From contig NZ_LQPT01000072.1 in assembly GCF_002102355.1 (NCBI RefSeq), positions 111,184 through 175,183 of the forward strand: a stretch of 64,000 bases of DNA, in the 5' to 3' direction. A program made the translations under genes and the position numbers. Under the pieces are notes generated by a model that searched no databases, was not told the origin of the DNA, and was given only the letters and a program-made list of their open reading frames with translations. Source of the stretch: Mycobacterium sherrisii (GTDB lineage: Bacteria > Actinomycetota > Actinomycetes > Mycobacteriales > Mycobacteriaceae). Shown here one piece after another: positions 12,708 to 20,522 of the stretch (within the stretch, counting starts at the first letter, position 1; each line of letters opens with the position of its first letter).

Positions 12708-13801
12708 CGGTCCACCGCCGCATACCGGTTGGGTGCCACCGGCAGGCCGAGCCGGGAACGCAGCGTCTCGCCCTCCCGGTAAGTGGTTCGGAAGCGGCCC
12801 GCCCGCTGCAACAGCGGCACCACCTGGTCAACGATGGCCGGCAGATCGGTGGCGTTGACGGCCGGACGCAGCCGAGCACCGTGGATGCCGAGGCGCTGCC
12901 AACCCAACAGCAGATCCACCAGATCCGCGGGTGTCCCGGTGAAATTCAGCGCGTCGGAACGGGGATCACCGTCGCCGCCGAACGACACGAGCACGTCGGC
13001 GAACACTTTCAACTTGGAGCCGCCTGCGGCCGCCACCTCCTTGAGAATGCTGCGCAGTGAGCCGTCATCCTTCGGCGTGATGAACACGAGATCGGCGCTG
13101 GCCGCGGCGAATTCGTAGACCGGACCGAGATGGGCCAGGACCGCCACCACCGGCTGGCCTTGCGGCGGGCGGGGCGTGATGGACGGGCCCTTCACCGAGA
13201 AGAACTTGCCGGCAAAGTCGATGTAATGCAGTTTGTCGACGTCGACATAGCGGCCGGTGGCCACGTCGCGGACGACCGCGTCGTCCTCCCAGCTGTCCCA
13301 CAACCGGCGCACCACCTCGACGTAGTCGGCGGCCTCCGCGAACAGATCGGCCCCGGCGACATCGCGCCGGCCGAACAGTGCCGCCTCGTGCGCGGTCGAG
13401 CTGACTCTCGGCTGCCAGCCCGCCCGACCGTGCGAGACATAGTCCAGTGTCGCAATGGATTTGGAGATGTGGAATGGCTCGGTATGGGTCACCGTGGCCA
13501 CCGGGATCAGGCCGATGTGGCGGGTCGCGGGGGCGATGCGGGCCGCGACCATGGCGGCGTCGCCGCGGCCGGCCAACCGCCGGGGGTCGATTTGCTCGCG
13601 ACGCCCCGGTTGCGGCATCAGGCTGTCGTCGACGGTGAGGAAGTCGAACAGGCCGCGCTCGGCGGTAGCCGCGAGGCCGGCCCAATATCTGCCGCTGAGC
13701 ACCGGTGGCGCGTCCGGCTGGGCCGCCAGGGTCGCCCGCCAGGCCTGGGGATCCCAGCCGTACCCGTCCAGCGCGACGGCCAGATGCACCGCAGTGCTCA
13801 T
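12704..13801 (-). CDS. LLM-class flavin-dependent monooxygenase
   Basis: This 365-residue luciferase-like protein is more distant from characterised members but related to the NtaA/SnaA group: [58 protein letters not shown], and AADYVEVVRRLWDSWEDDAV. The ATG at 13801 lies in an ATGA overlap with the GNAT gene, and its stop overlaps the next ATG. It therefore sits between an acetyltransferase and two further monooxygenases. The two flanking NtaA-like enzymes and the MsnO8-like one are paralogous only at the fold level. Substrate not known. Confidence 0.87.
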   Translation of the reverse strand: MSTAVHLAVALDGYGWDPQAWRATLAAQPDAPPVLSGRYWAGLAATAERGLFDFLTVDDSLMPQPGRREQIDPRRLAGRGDAAMVAARIAPATRHIGLIPVATVTHTEPFHISKSIATLDYVSHGRAGWQPRVSSTAHEAALFGRRDVAGADLFAEAADYVEVVRRLWDSWEDDAVVRDVATGRYVDVDKLHYIDFAGKFFSVKGPSITPRPPQGQPVVAVLAHLGPVYEFAAASADLVFITPKDDGSLRSILKEVAAAGGSKLKVFADVLVSFGGDGDPRSDALNFTGTPADLVDLLLGWQRLGIHGARLRPAVNATDLPAIVDQVVPLLQRAGRFRTTYREGETLRSRLGLPVAPNRYAAVDR

Positions 13802-14277
13802 GCAAGCCGCTTTTCGAATGCGATCGGGAAGACGGGGGCATCGGATTGCCGCGGCGCGTCCAACCGGGTGTAGCCGGTGGCCGCGTACAGCTCCTCGGCT
13901 TCGGGCTGCCGGTCGCCGGTCATCAGGTAAATCTTCTTGTAGCCGCGGGTGGCGATTTCGGCCTCGAGTTCGGTCAGCAACGCCATTGCGTAGCCGCGGC
14001 GGCGATGCTCACGGTCGGTCCAGATGCGTTTGAGTTCTGCCGTTTCGGCGTCGAGTCGGCGGAAACCGCCGCCGGTGACGGGCCGTCCGTCCAGCAGTCC
14101 TATCAGCATTCCCCCGTCCGGTGGCGAGAATTCGTCGGCAGGGTTGTCCTTCAGCCATGCCAGCACTTCGGGCGCGGGGCGCTCGTATCGCTGCGCGTAC
14201 TCCTGCGCCAACTCCGTGAGCAGCGGCTGGGCCAGCGCGTCCTCCAATGTCGCGGGCACGAACTCAAGCGAACTCAC
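13798..14277 (-). CDS. GNAT-family N-acetyltransferase
   Basis: The protein is about 159 residues with a GNAT fold. The acetyl-CoA pyrophosphate-binding motif is RRRGYAMALLTELEAEIATRGY, preceded by AELKRIWTDREH. LYAATGYTRLD is the usual C-terminal motif. Two GTG codons are possible starts. The one at 14277 has AGAGG about 10 bases upstream, whereas 14283 would leave only 4, so I chose 14277. The stop overlaps the first LLM monooxygenase gene (ATGA). In Bacillus sulfur-salvage operons (ytmI, yxeL) a GNAT enzyme acetylates an S-modified cysteine before the LLM monooxygenase acts, so such a role is a reasonable inference here. Confidence 0.9.
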   Translation of the reverse strand: MSSLEFVPATLEDALAQPLLTELAQEYAQRYERPAPEVLAWLKDNPADEFSPPDGGMLIGLLDGRPVTGGGFRRLDAETAELKRIWTDREHRRRGYAMALLTELEAEIATRGYKKIYLMTGDRQPEAEELYAATGYTRLDAPRQSDAPVFPIAFEKRLA

Positions 14278-14290
14278 CTTCACTTCACCT

Positions 14291-15202
14291 CTAACACTTA
14301 TCCCGCGAATGCATTCCGGGCCCGTGCGGATCGCCGGATCGCGTCGCCGTGAGGTATCGGGGCGAAAACCCGTCGTCGACAGAAAAGCCCGACCAGTGCG
14401 CACCCATCCCGAGCATGGCGAACACATCGGCGACGGCCTGGTCGGCGGTCTCCCAACCCCGTTCGCCCAGATACTGCGGAACAGGCCGGAATTCTCCCCG
14501 ATACGTCAGCCCGGCCAGGTCCGCATCCAGACCGAACCGTTCCCACGGGGCCCAGCCGGGCAGATGATCACCGGCGAACCGACTCCCCGTCGGACTGGCC
14601 GCGCTGACCTCGTCCAGGAATCGGTTCTGCGCGTCGGGCCGCAGGAATCCGCCGAGCAACGTTTCCGCGATCCACACCGTGGGTTGCGCCGCGTCGTATC
14701 CGACCCGGCGCAGGGCGGTCAACCAATCGGCCCGCAGATCGACTCCGACCGCGCGGCGGTGGGCGTTGAGGTCGGCGCGCAGGTGCTGCAGCACGGCGGT
14801 CTTGAAGTCGATGATGTCGGGCTGATCAAGTTCGTACAGCGTCGTGTTCGGCGGCCACCACAATCGGTAGGGCCGGGTGTCCAGCCCGGAGCCAAGGATC
14901 ACCACCTGGCGGATGCCGGCGCGCCCGGCGGCGGCCAGGAAATCGTCGAAGAATCGGGTTTGCACGCCGTACAGGGTGATCAGAGCGCTCGCGAGGGCAT
15001 CGTGGATGCCATGGTCGGCGTATCGCCGGTCGTCGATTATCCGGGTCAATGCCGGCACGCCCGCGGCGCGTACCAAGGCCTCGGCGAGCGGATCGTTGAT
15101 CAGACCCGCGCTGGTCGCCAGCGCTCGCACGGCGGCGCCGAACGTCGCCGTCAACCCCACGCCGCTGTCGGGGCCCCACGTATCGTCGGCTGTCCGGGCC
15201 AT
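14291..15202 (-). CDS. SAM-dependent methyltransferase, LCMT/TIGR00027 family
   Basis: This 303-residue protein belongs to the mycobacterial family of putative S-adenosylmethionine methyltransferases (leucine carboxyl methyltransferase-like fold), which is strongly expanded in Mycobacterium. Signatures are the N-terminal WGPDSGVGLTA and INDPLAEALVRAAG, the SAM-binding VVILGSGLDTRPYRL, YELDQPDIIDFK, and WIAETLLGGFL. It starts at an ATG 6 bases after the DUF3054 gene and ends 13 bases before the GNAT start, so it is probably in the same transcript as the monooxygenases. Substrates of this family are not established. Confidence 0.9.
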   Translation of the reverse strand: MARTADDTWGPDSGVGLTATFGAAVRALATSAGLINDPLAEALVRAAGVPALTRIIDDRRYADHGIHDALASALITLYGVQTRFFDDFLAAAGRAGIRQVVILGSGLDTRPYRLWWPPNTTLYELDQPDIIDFKTAVLQHLRADLNAHRRAVGVDLRADWLTALRRVGYDAAQPTVWIAETLLGGFLRPDAQNRFLDEVSAASPTGSRFAGDHLPGWAPWERFGLDADLAGLTYRGEFRPVPQYLGERGWETADQAVADVFAMLGMGAHWSGFSVDDGFSPRYLTATRSGDPHGPGMHSRDKC

Positions 15203-15208
15203 CCGCCC

Positions 15209-15583
15209 TCAAACGTCGTTGGAGCGGCGCCGCTGGGTCAGCCTGACGCCGGCCCGCCAACCCAACAAGAACACGGCCGTCACGGTCGCGGCGACCGCGA
15301 CGAAACTCGTCGCCACACCGGCGGCGCTGGCCTTGCGCAGCACCATGCCGATCACGACGGTGCACAGCCAGATAACCACGCCGGTAGGGATCAGCGCGGT
15401 GGGGCGTCGCCAGGCCCGTGCTGCCAGCCAACCGACGATGGTGCCGGTGAGAAAGGGCCAGGCCGTCGTGGCGAGACCGGTGATGGTGAGGCCTTCGTCG
15501 TGACTGCGGCGTCCCGCGGCGCAGAACACCAGGACGCAGCACACGTCCGTGAAAAAGTAGCCCAGCCACCCCAGCCGCTGCAT
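15209..15583 (-). CDS. DUF3054 membrane protein
   Basis: This 124-residue protein has about four hydrophobic segments (residues roughly 8-22, 38-56, 64-82 and 88-108) and belongs to the DUF3054 family of small actinobacterial membrane proteins. GRRSHDEG after helix 1 and TTAWPFLTGTIVGWLAARAWRRP are typical. It is the first gene of the minus-strand operon that continues with the methyltransferase, GNAT and LLM genes. Its function is unknown. A multi-pass protein at the head of a possible sulfur-salvage operon could be a transporter, but it is small for that and nothing in it proves the role. Confidence 0.85.
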   Translation of the reverse strand: MQRLGWLGYFFTDVCCVLVFCAAGRRSHDEGLTITGLATTAWPFLTGTIVGWLAARAWRRPTALIPTGVVIWLCTVVIGMVLRKASAAGVATSFVAVAATVTAVFLLGWRAGVRLTQRRRSNDV

Positions 15584-15612
15584 GCAGCGAGAGTACCGGG
15601 CAGCCGGAATTG

Positions 15613-15665
15613 TTGACCCCCACCACGGGGTGAACCTACATTCGTCGAAAATGAATGTTCATTCA
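15613..15665 (+). promoter_or_regulatory. fadE7 promoter with TetR-type palindromic operator
   Basis: A promoter with -35 TTGACC (15613-15618) and -10 TACATT (15637-15642), spaced 18 bases apart, is followed at once by the palindrome TGAATG-TT-CATTCA (15652-15665). The expected transcription start is near 15649, so a bound dimer would cover it. The third gene of the downstream operon encodes a TetR regulator, the obvious candidate ligand. No second copy of the palindrome is seen before the other genes of the operon. Confidence 0.72.
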
Positions 15666-15721
15666 ACGACCAGCTCGCCCCGCGGACGTCGGCGGCAGCC
15701 CGACGATGGCAGGCTGAGGTG

Positions 15722-16906
15722 ATGAGCACCCCGAAAGCGCCCGCGTTCAACCGCGACGACCCGCTTGGCCTCGACGCGTCGCTGACCAGCGACGAGGTCG
15801 CGGTGCGCGACACCGTCAGAAAATTCTGCGCCGAGCACGTCGTGCCCTACGTCGCGGAGTGGTTCGAGATCGGCGACCTGCCGGTGCGTCAACTCGCCAA
15901 GCAATTCGGTGAGCTCGGGCTGCTCGGCATGCACCTGCACGGCTACGGCTGTGGCGGGGCGTCGGCCGTGCACTACGGCCTGGCGTGCACCGAGCTCGAG
16001 GCGGCCGACTCCGGGATTCGCTCGATGGTTTCGGTGCAGGGATCGCTCGCGATGTTTGCGATCTGGAACTTCGGCTCCGAGGAGCAAAAGCAGCAGTGGC
16101 TGCCCGGGATGGCCACCGGCGAGCTGCTCGGCTGCTTCGGGCTCACCGAGCCGGACGTCGGCTCCGATCCCGCGGCGATGAAGACCCAGGCCCGACGCGA
16201 CGGCGCGGACTGGGTGCTCAACGGCAGCAAAATGTGGATCACCAACGGCTCGGTCGCCGACGTGGCGGTGGTGTGGGCCAACACCGACGAAGGGATCCGG
16301 GGATTCGTGGTCCCCACCCGCACCCCGGGCTTCACAGCCAACACCATTCACCACAAGTTGTCCCTGCGGGCATCGATCACCAGTGAGTTGGTGCTCGACG
16401 ATGTGCGGCTGCCCGCCGACGCCGTGCTGCCCCAGGCGAAGGGCTTACGGGGACCGTTGTCGTGTCTGTCGGAGGCCCGCTACGGCATCATCTGGGGGTC
16501 GATGGGCGCCGCCCGCACGGCCTGGCAGGCCGCGCTCGACTACGCGACCCAACGCAGTCAATTCGGCCGTCCGATCGCGGGTTTTCAGTTGACTCAAGCC
16601 AAGCTGGTCGACATGGCCGTCGAATTGCACAAGGGACAGCTGCTCTCGCTGCACCTCGGCCGGCTCAAGGACGCCGTCGGGTTGCGCCCCGAGCAGGTGA
16701 GCTTCGGCAAGCTGAACAACACCCGCGAGGCCATCAAAATTTGCCGTACCGCTCGAACAATCTTGGGCGGCAACGGAATATCGCTGGAATACCCGGTCAT
16801 CCGGCACATGGTGAACCTGGAATCGGTGCTGACCTATGAGGGCACCCCGGAAATGCACCAGCTGGTGCTCGGCCAGGCTTTCACCGGTAGCGACGCCTTC
16901 CGCTGA
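15722..16906 (+). CDS. fadE7: Acyl-CoA dehydrogenase FadE7 (glutaryl-CoA dehydrogenase-like)
   Basis: This 394-residue flavoprotein dehydrogenase matches Mtb FadE7 (Rv0400c). FAD-binding segments are CFGLTEPDVGSDPAAMKT and WITNGSVADVAVVWA. The catalytic glutamate is in TYEGTPEMHQLVLGQA near the C-terminus, and the ARYGIIWGSMGAA segment resembles glutaryl-CoA dehydrogenase. I chose the ATG at 15722 over the GTG three bases earlier. It heads an operon with a second acyl-CoA dehydrogenase and a TetR regulator. The first two enzymes may act on a glutaryl- or branched-chain acyl-CoA, but the substrate cannot be read from sequence. Confidence 0.92.
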   Translation: MSTPKAPAFNRDDPLGLDASLTSDEVAVRDTVRKFCAEHVVPYVAEWFEIGDLPVRQLAKQFGELGLLGMHLHGYGCGGASAVHYGLACTELEAADSGIRSMVSVQGSLAMFAIWNFGSEEQKQQWLPGMATGELLGCFGLTEPDVGSDPAAMKTQARRDGADWVLNGSKMWITNGSVADVAVVWANTDEGIRGFVVPTRTPGFTANTIHHKLSLRASITSELVLDDVRLPADAVLPQAKGLRGPLSCLSEARYGIIWGSMGAARTAWQAALDYATQRSQFGRPIAGFQLTQAKLVDMAVELHKGQLLSLHLGRLKDAVGLRPEQVSFGKLNNTREAIKICRTARTILGGNGISLEYPVIRHMVNLESVLTYEGTPEMHQLVLGQAFTGSDAFR

Positions 16907-16917
16907 CAGGAGAATCG

Positions 16918-18066
16918 ATGGCCACTCGCCTGGAATACACGTCTGAACATCATCAGTTCCGCGAGCTGGTGCGCGATTTCGTACAGCATCGAGTCGCCCC
17001 CGCACACGAAACCTGGGAACGCAACGGCCAATGGGACCGCAGCTTGTTCATCGAGGCGGGAAAGCTTGGGCTGCTGGGCTTTTCGGTGCCCGAACAGTTC
17101 GGCGGGGCGGGCGTGGACGACTTCCGTTACAACGCGATCGTGATCGACGAATTGCAGCGGGCCGGTGCGGCCGCCGAGGCGATCTCGTTCACGCTGCAAA
17201 ACGACATCGTGCTGCCCTACCTCACCGATCTGACCACACCCGAACAGCAGCAACGCTGGCTGCCCGGTGTGGTGACCGGCGAGACGGTGCTCGCGATCGC
17301 GATGACCGAGCCCGGCACCGGAAGCGACCTGGCCGGCATCCGCACCGCCGCGGTGCGCGACGGTGACCACTACGTCGTCAACGGCGCCAAGACGTTCATC
17401 TCCAACGGTCAAAGCGGGGACCTGTTCGTCCTCGCGGTGCGCACGTCGCCAGATCGGCACAAGGGCCTGTCGCTGCTGGTGGTCGAGGCGGACACCCCGG
17501 GATTCGAGCGCGGCCGCAACCTGGAGAAGATCGGGTTGCATGCCCAGGACACCAGCGAACTCACCTTCACCGACATGCGGGTGCCGGTGCAGAATCTGCT
17601 CGGCGAGGAGGGCAGCGGCTTTTATCAGCTGGTCGCAAACCTGCCCCAGGAACGGCTGGCGCTCGGAGTGGGAGCGGTGGCCGCCGCCGAAGCCGTGCTG
17701 GCCGAGACCCTCGAGTACGTCCGCGCCCGCAAGGCTTTCGGGTCACCGATCGGCAGTTTCCAGCACAGCCAGTTCGTGCTGGCCGAGCTGGCCACCGAGC
17801 TCGACATCGCCCGCACCTTCCTCGACGACTGCCTCGCGCAGCATCTGGTCGGCGAGCTCACCGCGGCGCGGGCGGCCCGGCTGAAATGGTGGACGACCGA
17901 CCTGCAGGTCCGCACCGCCGACCGGTGCCTACAACTGCACGGCGGATACGGCTACATGCGGGAATACAGCGTGTCGCGTGCCTTCGTCGATGCCCGCATC
18001 CAAACGATCTACGGCGGCACCAACGAGATCATGAAGACGATCATCGCCAAGGACCTTGGGATCTGA
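16918..18066 (+). CDS. Acyl-CoA dehydrogenase, isovaleryl/long-chain-like active site
   Basis: This 382-residue acyl-CoA dehydrogenase is preceded by an excellent ribosome-binding site (AGGAG, ATG at 16918). AIAMTEPGTGSDLAGI and TFISNGQSGDLFVLAVRT bind FAD. The usual C-terminal catalytic glutamate is absent: the motif reads YGGTNEIMK rather than YEGT. A glutamate is present in NLPQERLALG on the helix where isovaleryl-CoA and long-chain dehydrogenases carry their base, so the enzyme is probably active with the alternative base. It follows fadE7 by 11 bases and overlaps the tetR start by one base. Confidence 0.92.
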   Translation: MATRLEYTSEHHQFRELVRDFVQHRVAPAHETWERNGQWDRSLFIEAGKLGLLGFSVPEQFGGAGVDDFRYNAIVIDELQRAGAAAEAISFTLQNDIVLPYLTDLTTPEQQQRWLPGVVTGETVLAIAMTEPGTGSDLAGIRTAAVRDGDHYVVNGAKTFISNGQSGDLFVLAVRTSPDRHKGLSLLVVEADTPGFERGRNLEKIGLHAQDTSELTFTDMRVPVQNLLGEEGSGFYQLVANLPQERLALGVGAVAAAEAVLAETLEYVRARKAFGSPIGSFQHSQFVLAELATELDIARTFLDDCLAQHLVGELTAARAARLKWWTTDLQVRTADRCLQLHGGYGYMREYSVSRAFVDARIQTIYGGTNEIMKTIIAKDLGI

Positions 18067-18713
18067 TGACGGCCGACGTCACCGATTTCGACTCTCTGCC
18101 CGTCGAGGAGGCCGTGCGCGCCGCCCGGGTCAGCTCGCGGCGCCGCCAGGTGCTCGACGCGGCGGTCGCGGTGATGGGCAAGACCGGCTTTCACCAGATG
18201 TCCATGCAGGATCTGGCCGCCGAGGCCAAGGTCAGTGTCGGCTTGATCTACAAGTACTTTGGCGGCAAAGAGGATCTGCTACTCGCGACCATCGTGCGCA
18301 TCCTGGAGGTGTTTCGCGATCAGTTGACGCCGGTGCTGGACGCCGCCGGTGCGGATCCCGTGCAGCGATTATCCGCGGGGATCCGGCGCTACATCGAGAT
18401 TGTCGACGAGAACCTCGACGGCGTGGTGCTCACCTACCGGGAAAGCCGCACCCTGGGCCCGGCCGGACGCACGCAGATCAAGGAACTCGAAATCGCCAGC
18501 GCCGCACCGCTTCGCGCGACGATCGAGGCGGGCATCGCCGACGGGGTGTTTCGCGACGTCGACGTCGATCTGATCGTGTATGACATCATGCTGATCGCGC
18601 ACGGCTGGGCGCTCAAGCAGTGGCACTTCGGTCCCAACTACACCGTCGAGGAATACATTCGGCTGCAGACCCGCCACGTGCTCGACGCGTTGCTCGTCGC
18701 CCCCGCTAACTGA
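18066..18713 (+). CDS. TetR-family transcriptional regulator
   Basis: The protein is 215 residues. A helix-turn-helix domain at about residues 25-72 reads SSRRRQVLDAAVAVMGKTGF, MSMQDLAAEAKVSVGLIYKYFGGKEDLLLA, typical of TetR. The C-terminal ligand domain is helical and ends near WHFGPNYTVEEYIRLQ. The ATG at 18066 overlaps the upstream dehydrogenase stop (TGATG), so the regulator is co-translated with the enzymes it probably controls. The palindrome TGAATG-TT-CATTCA upstream of fadE7 is a good candidate operator. An acyl-CoA ligand is likely by analogy, not shown. Confidence 0.93.
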   Translation: MTADVTDFDSLPVEEAVRAARVSSRRRQVLDAAVAVMGKTGFHQMSMQDLAAEAKVSVGLIYKYFGGKEDLLLATIVRILEVFRDQLTPVLDAAGADPVQRLSAGIRRYIEIVDENLDGVVLTYRESRTLGPAGRTQIKELEIASAAPLRATIEAGIADGVFRDVDVDLIVYDIMLIAHGWALKQWHFGPNYTVEEYIRLQTRHVLDALLVAPAN

Positions 18714-18725
18714 AGGAGTCGAAGG

Positions 18726-19328
18726 ATGCGGATTCACGCCGTCGCTGCATGCACGCTGGCCTTGGGCGCGTTGGCGGCGCCCACGGCCGTGGCCGATCCC
18801 ACCGGCACGCTGCCGCCGATGACCACCACCAACAGTGGACCGGTCATCGGGGGATCGGGCGCCGCACCGCAACTGTTGCAACAGCTCAAAGGTCTCAACG
18901 ACCCCAACGTGCAAGAAGTTGACGGACAGGACGCCGCTCAATTCATCAGTGCCGCAGCGAATATCAGCGACCGCGACCTGGCTTCGCCGTTCATGGCATT
19001 GCAACGCGCGCTGGGATGCCAGAAGAACAACGCCGGATTCGGGGCGCGTGCCTACCGGCGCAACGACGGGCAGTGGGGAGGCGCGATGCTGGTCATCCCC
19101 AAGAGCACCTACCCGGACACCGACGCCATGAAGGCGTGCGAGATGTCCAACTGGCGACGTCCCTCACTGGGCAGCGCCACCTCGATGTGCAACAGCGGCT
19201 GGGCTTATCCCCCACCGACTTTCAACAACAAGGGCGGCGACTACATTGTGCTGCTCGCCGGCACCAACACCGACTTCTGTACCGCGCTGAACGGGAATTA
19301 CAAGGGCAGCGCGGCTGTCTGGCCGTGA
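18726..19328 (+). CDS. Secreted mycobacterial protein (Rv0398c-like)
   Basis: This 200-residue protein has a clean Sec signal peptide (cleavage after Ala23, AVA-D) and ends in SAAVWP. The mature part contains four or more cysteines, GCQKN, KACEMSNW, SMCNSGW and FCTALNG, which probably form disulfides outside the cell. Length and location match Mtb Rv0398c, which is of unknown function. It starts 12 bases after tetR with GAAGGAG and GAAGG as ribosome-binding sites, so it may be read from the fadE7 promoter. No lipobox and no membrane anchor are visible. Confidence 0.85.
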   Translation: MRIHAVAACTLALGALAAPTAVADPTGTLPPMTTTNSGPVIGGSGAAPQLLQQLKGLNDPNVQEVDGQDAAQFISAAANISDRDLASPFMALQRALGCQKNNAGFGARAYRRNDGQWGGAMLVIPKSTYPDTDAMKACEMSNWRRPSLGSATSMCNSGWAYPPPTFNNKGGDYIVLLAGTNTDFCTALNGNYKGSAAVWP

Positions 19329-19346
19329 CGGCATTTGCCCGCAGAG

Positions 19347-19652
19347 CTAGTCGTCGATATGCGTGGGCGGGTCGTTGAACGCCGGGCCCGCCGGGTGCTG
19401 GTCAGGCCCCAACGTTTGGCATTTGGTGCTTGTGGCATAAATCGGCGAGCCGTCACGTCCCGGAGCGGGCGGAAACACGACGCACCGCTGCCAGGTTCCG
19501 TCGGGCTGCACCGGTCCGTCGCACTTGCTGAGCGCGATGCCGCCGAACTGACAACCCGCGCTGGCCGGTGGCGCCGTCGTGAGCAGCGCGCAGGCCACCA
19601 TCGCGCCGACCGTGAGGCCGCCCGTCAGTCCTGCGACGACGAATTGCTTCAT
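19347..19652 (-). CDS. Small secreted CDGP-motif protein
   Basis: This 101-residue exported protein has a Sec signal peptide ending ASA-G (cleavage after residue 32). The mature part has the CDGP motif (SKCDGPVQPDGTWQRC) and four cysteines. Related small secreted proteins are widespread in mycobacteria and are usually named after this motif; their function is unknown. I chose the ATG at 19652. A GTG five codons upstream is also possible. The gene converges with the Rv0398c-like gene with an 18-base gap and diverges from the proline/glycine-rich secreted gene. Confidence 0.85.
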   Translation of the reverse strand: MKQFVVAGLTGGLTVGAMVACALLTTAPPASAGCQFGGIALSKCDGPVQPDGTWQRCVVFPPAPGRDGSPIYATSTKCQTLGPDQHPAGPAFNDPPTHIDD

Positions 19653-19873
19653 GCTGTCTGGGAACACTACCGCTAATTGCGGGCGCGCGGGATCGACATC
19701 TGCGACAGCGCACCGGTGCGGTGCGTCGGCGCGCGGCGATGATCAGTTAGGTCGCCACCCCTCAAGGCATCGCGCCGATGCCCTCAGTCCAGAATGCGCG
19801 AATCCGTTGTCGGACAATTGAAAACAGCGGTTATCAAAGCCCATACACAGTTAGCCTAAGTAATACTTCGGAT

Positions 19874-20350
19874 GTGAAGAATCGCGCATATGTAGCAGCA
19901 GCGGCCGTCATGGCCACAGGTTTCGGGCTGGTGGGCTTGGGTGCCGCCGGCTCCGCTCGGGCTGACCCCGGCCCGCCCCCGCATTGGTGTCCCGGCGACT
20001 TCTGGGACCCGGCGTGGGGTCCGACCCCGGTCAACTGCCGAGACGACTGGAATACCTCGGCGACGCCAGATCCCGGCGTAGTGCCCTACTTGCCGGGACA
20101 TCACAGGGCGCACCCCGGCGCGCCGAGTTATCCCGACCACCCCGGCGGCCCGGGTCATCCCGACCACCCCGGCGGGCCAGGTGGTAACCCCGACCACCCT
20201 GGTGGCCCGGGTAATCCCGACCATCCCGGCGCACCCGGCGGGGGTGGACCCGGCGCACCCGGCGGCACCGGGGGCGGCGGCGGCATCGGCGGCGGAGGCG
20301 GCGGCGGCAGCAGCATCGGCGGCGGCAGCATCGGCGGTGGTCTTCGCTGA
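19874..20350 (+). CDS. Secreted proline/glycine-rich repeat protein
   Basis: This is a 158-residue exported protein. The GTG at 19874 gives a short basic N-terminus and a signal peptide cleaved after Ala30 (SARA-DPG). Upstream in-frame starts would bury the signal. After the segment HWCPGDFWDPAWGPTPVNC, common in mycobacterial exported proteins, comes a low-complexity region with about six variants of PDHPGGPG, then a glycine/serine tail. The cysteine pair probably forms a disulfide. Repeats of this kind vary in number between strains. Cell-wall association is a guess. No convincing ribosome-binding site is visible, and a TAGCCT -10 box at 19852-19857 is only suggestive. Confidence 0.82.
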   Translation: MKNRAYVAAAAVMATGFGLVGLGAAGSARADPGPPPHWCPGDFWDPAWGPTPVNCRDDWNTSATPDPGVVPYLPGHHRAHPGAPSYPDHPGGPGHPDHPGGPGGNPDHPGGPGNPDHPGAPGGGGPGAPGGTGGGGGIGGGGGGGSSIGGGSIGGGLR

Positions 20351-20522
20351 GCCGACACCTGCGCGCGGCGGTCGTGGTGGCATCCCACGACCGCCGCGTG
20401 ACCCAACTGCGGTGATGGTCCACGCCGGCGGTGCGAACGCGCGACACCGCGCGCGGCAACGTCATAGGCTGGGTACGCGCTACGGAGAAAGCCAGAAGGA
20501 TCTGCAGACCTGAAGGAGAATC

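Noticed and set aside
16918-18066. Inactive acyl-CoA dehydrogenase because of YGGT
   Set aside because: Isovaleryl- and long-chain-type enzymes lack this glutamate and use another one, which is present here.
20100-20240. Possible CRISPR or minisatellite array
   Set aside because: The repeats are in frame, encode PDHPGG units of a secreted protein, and have no spacers.
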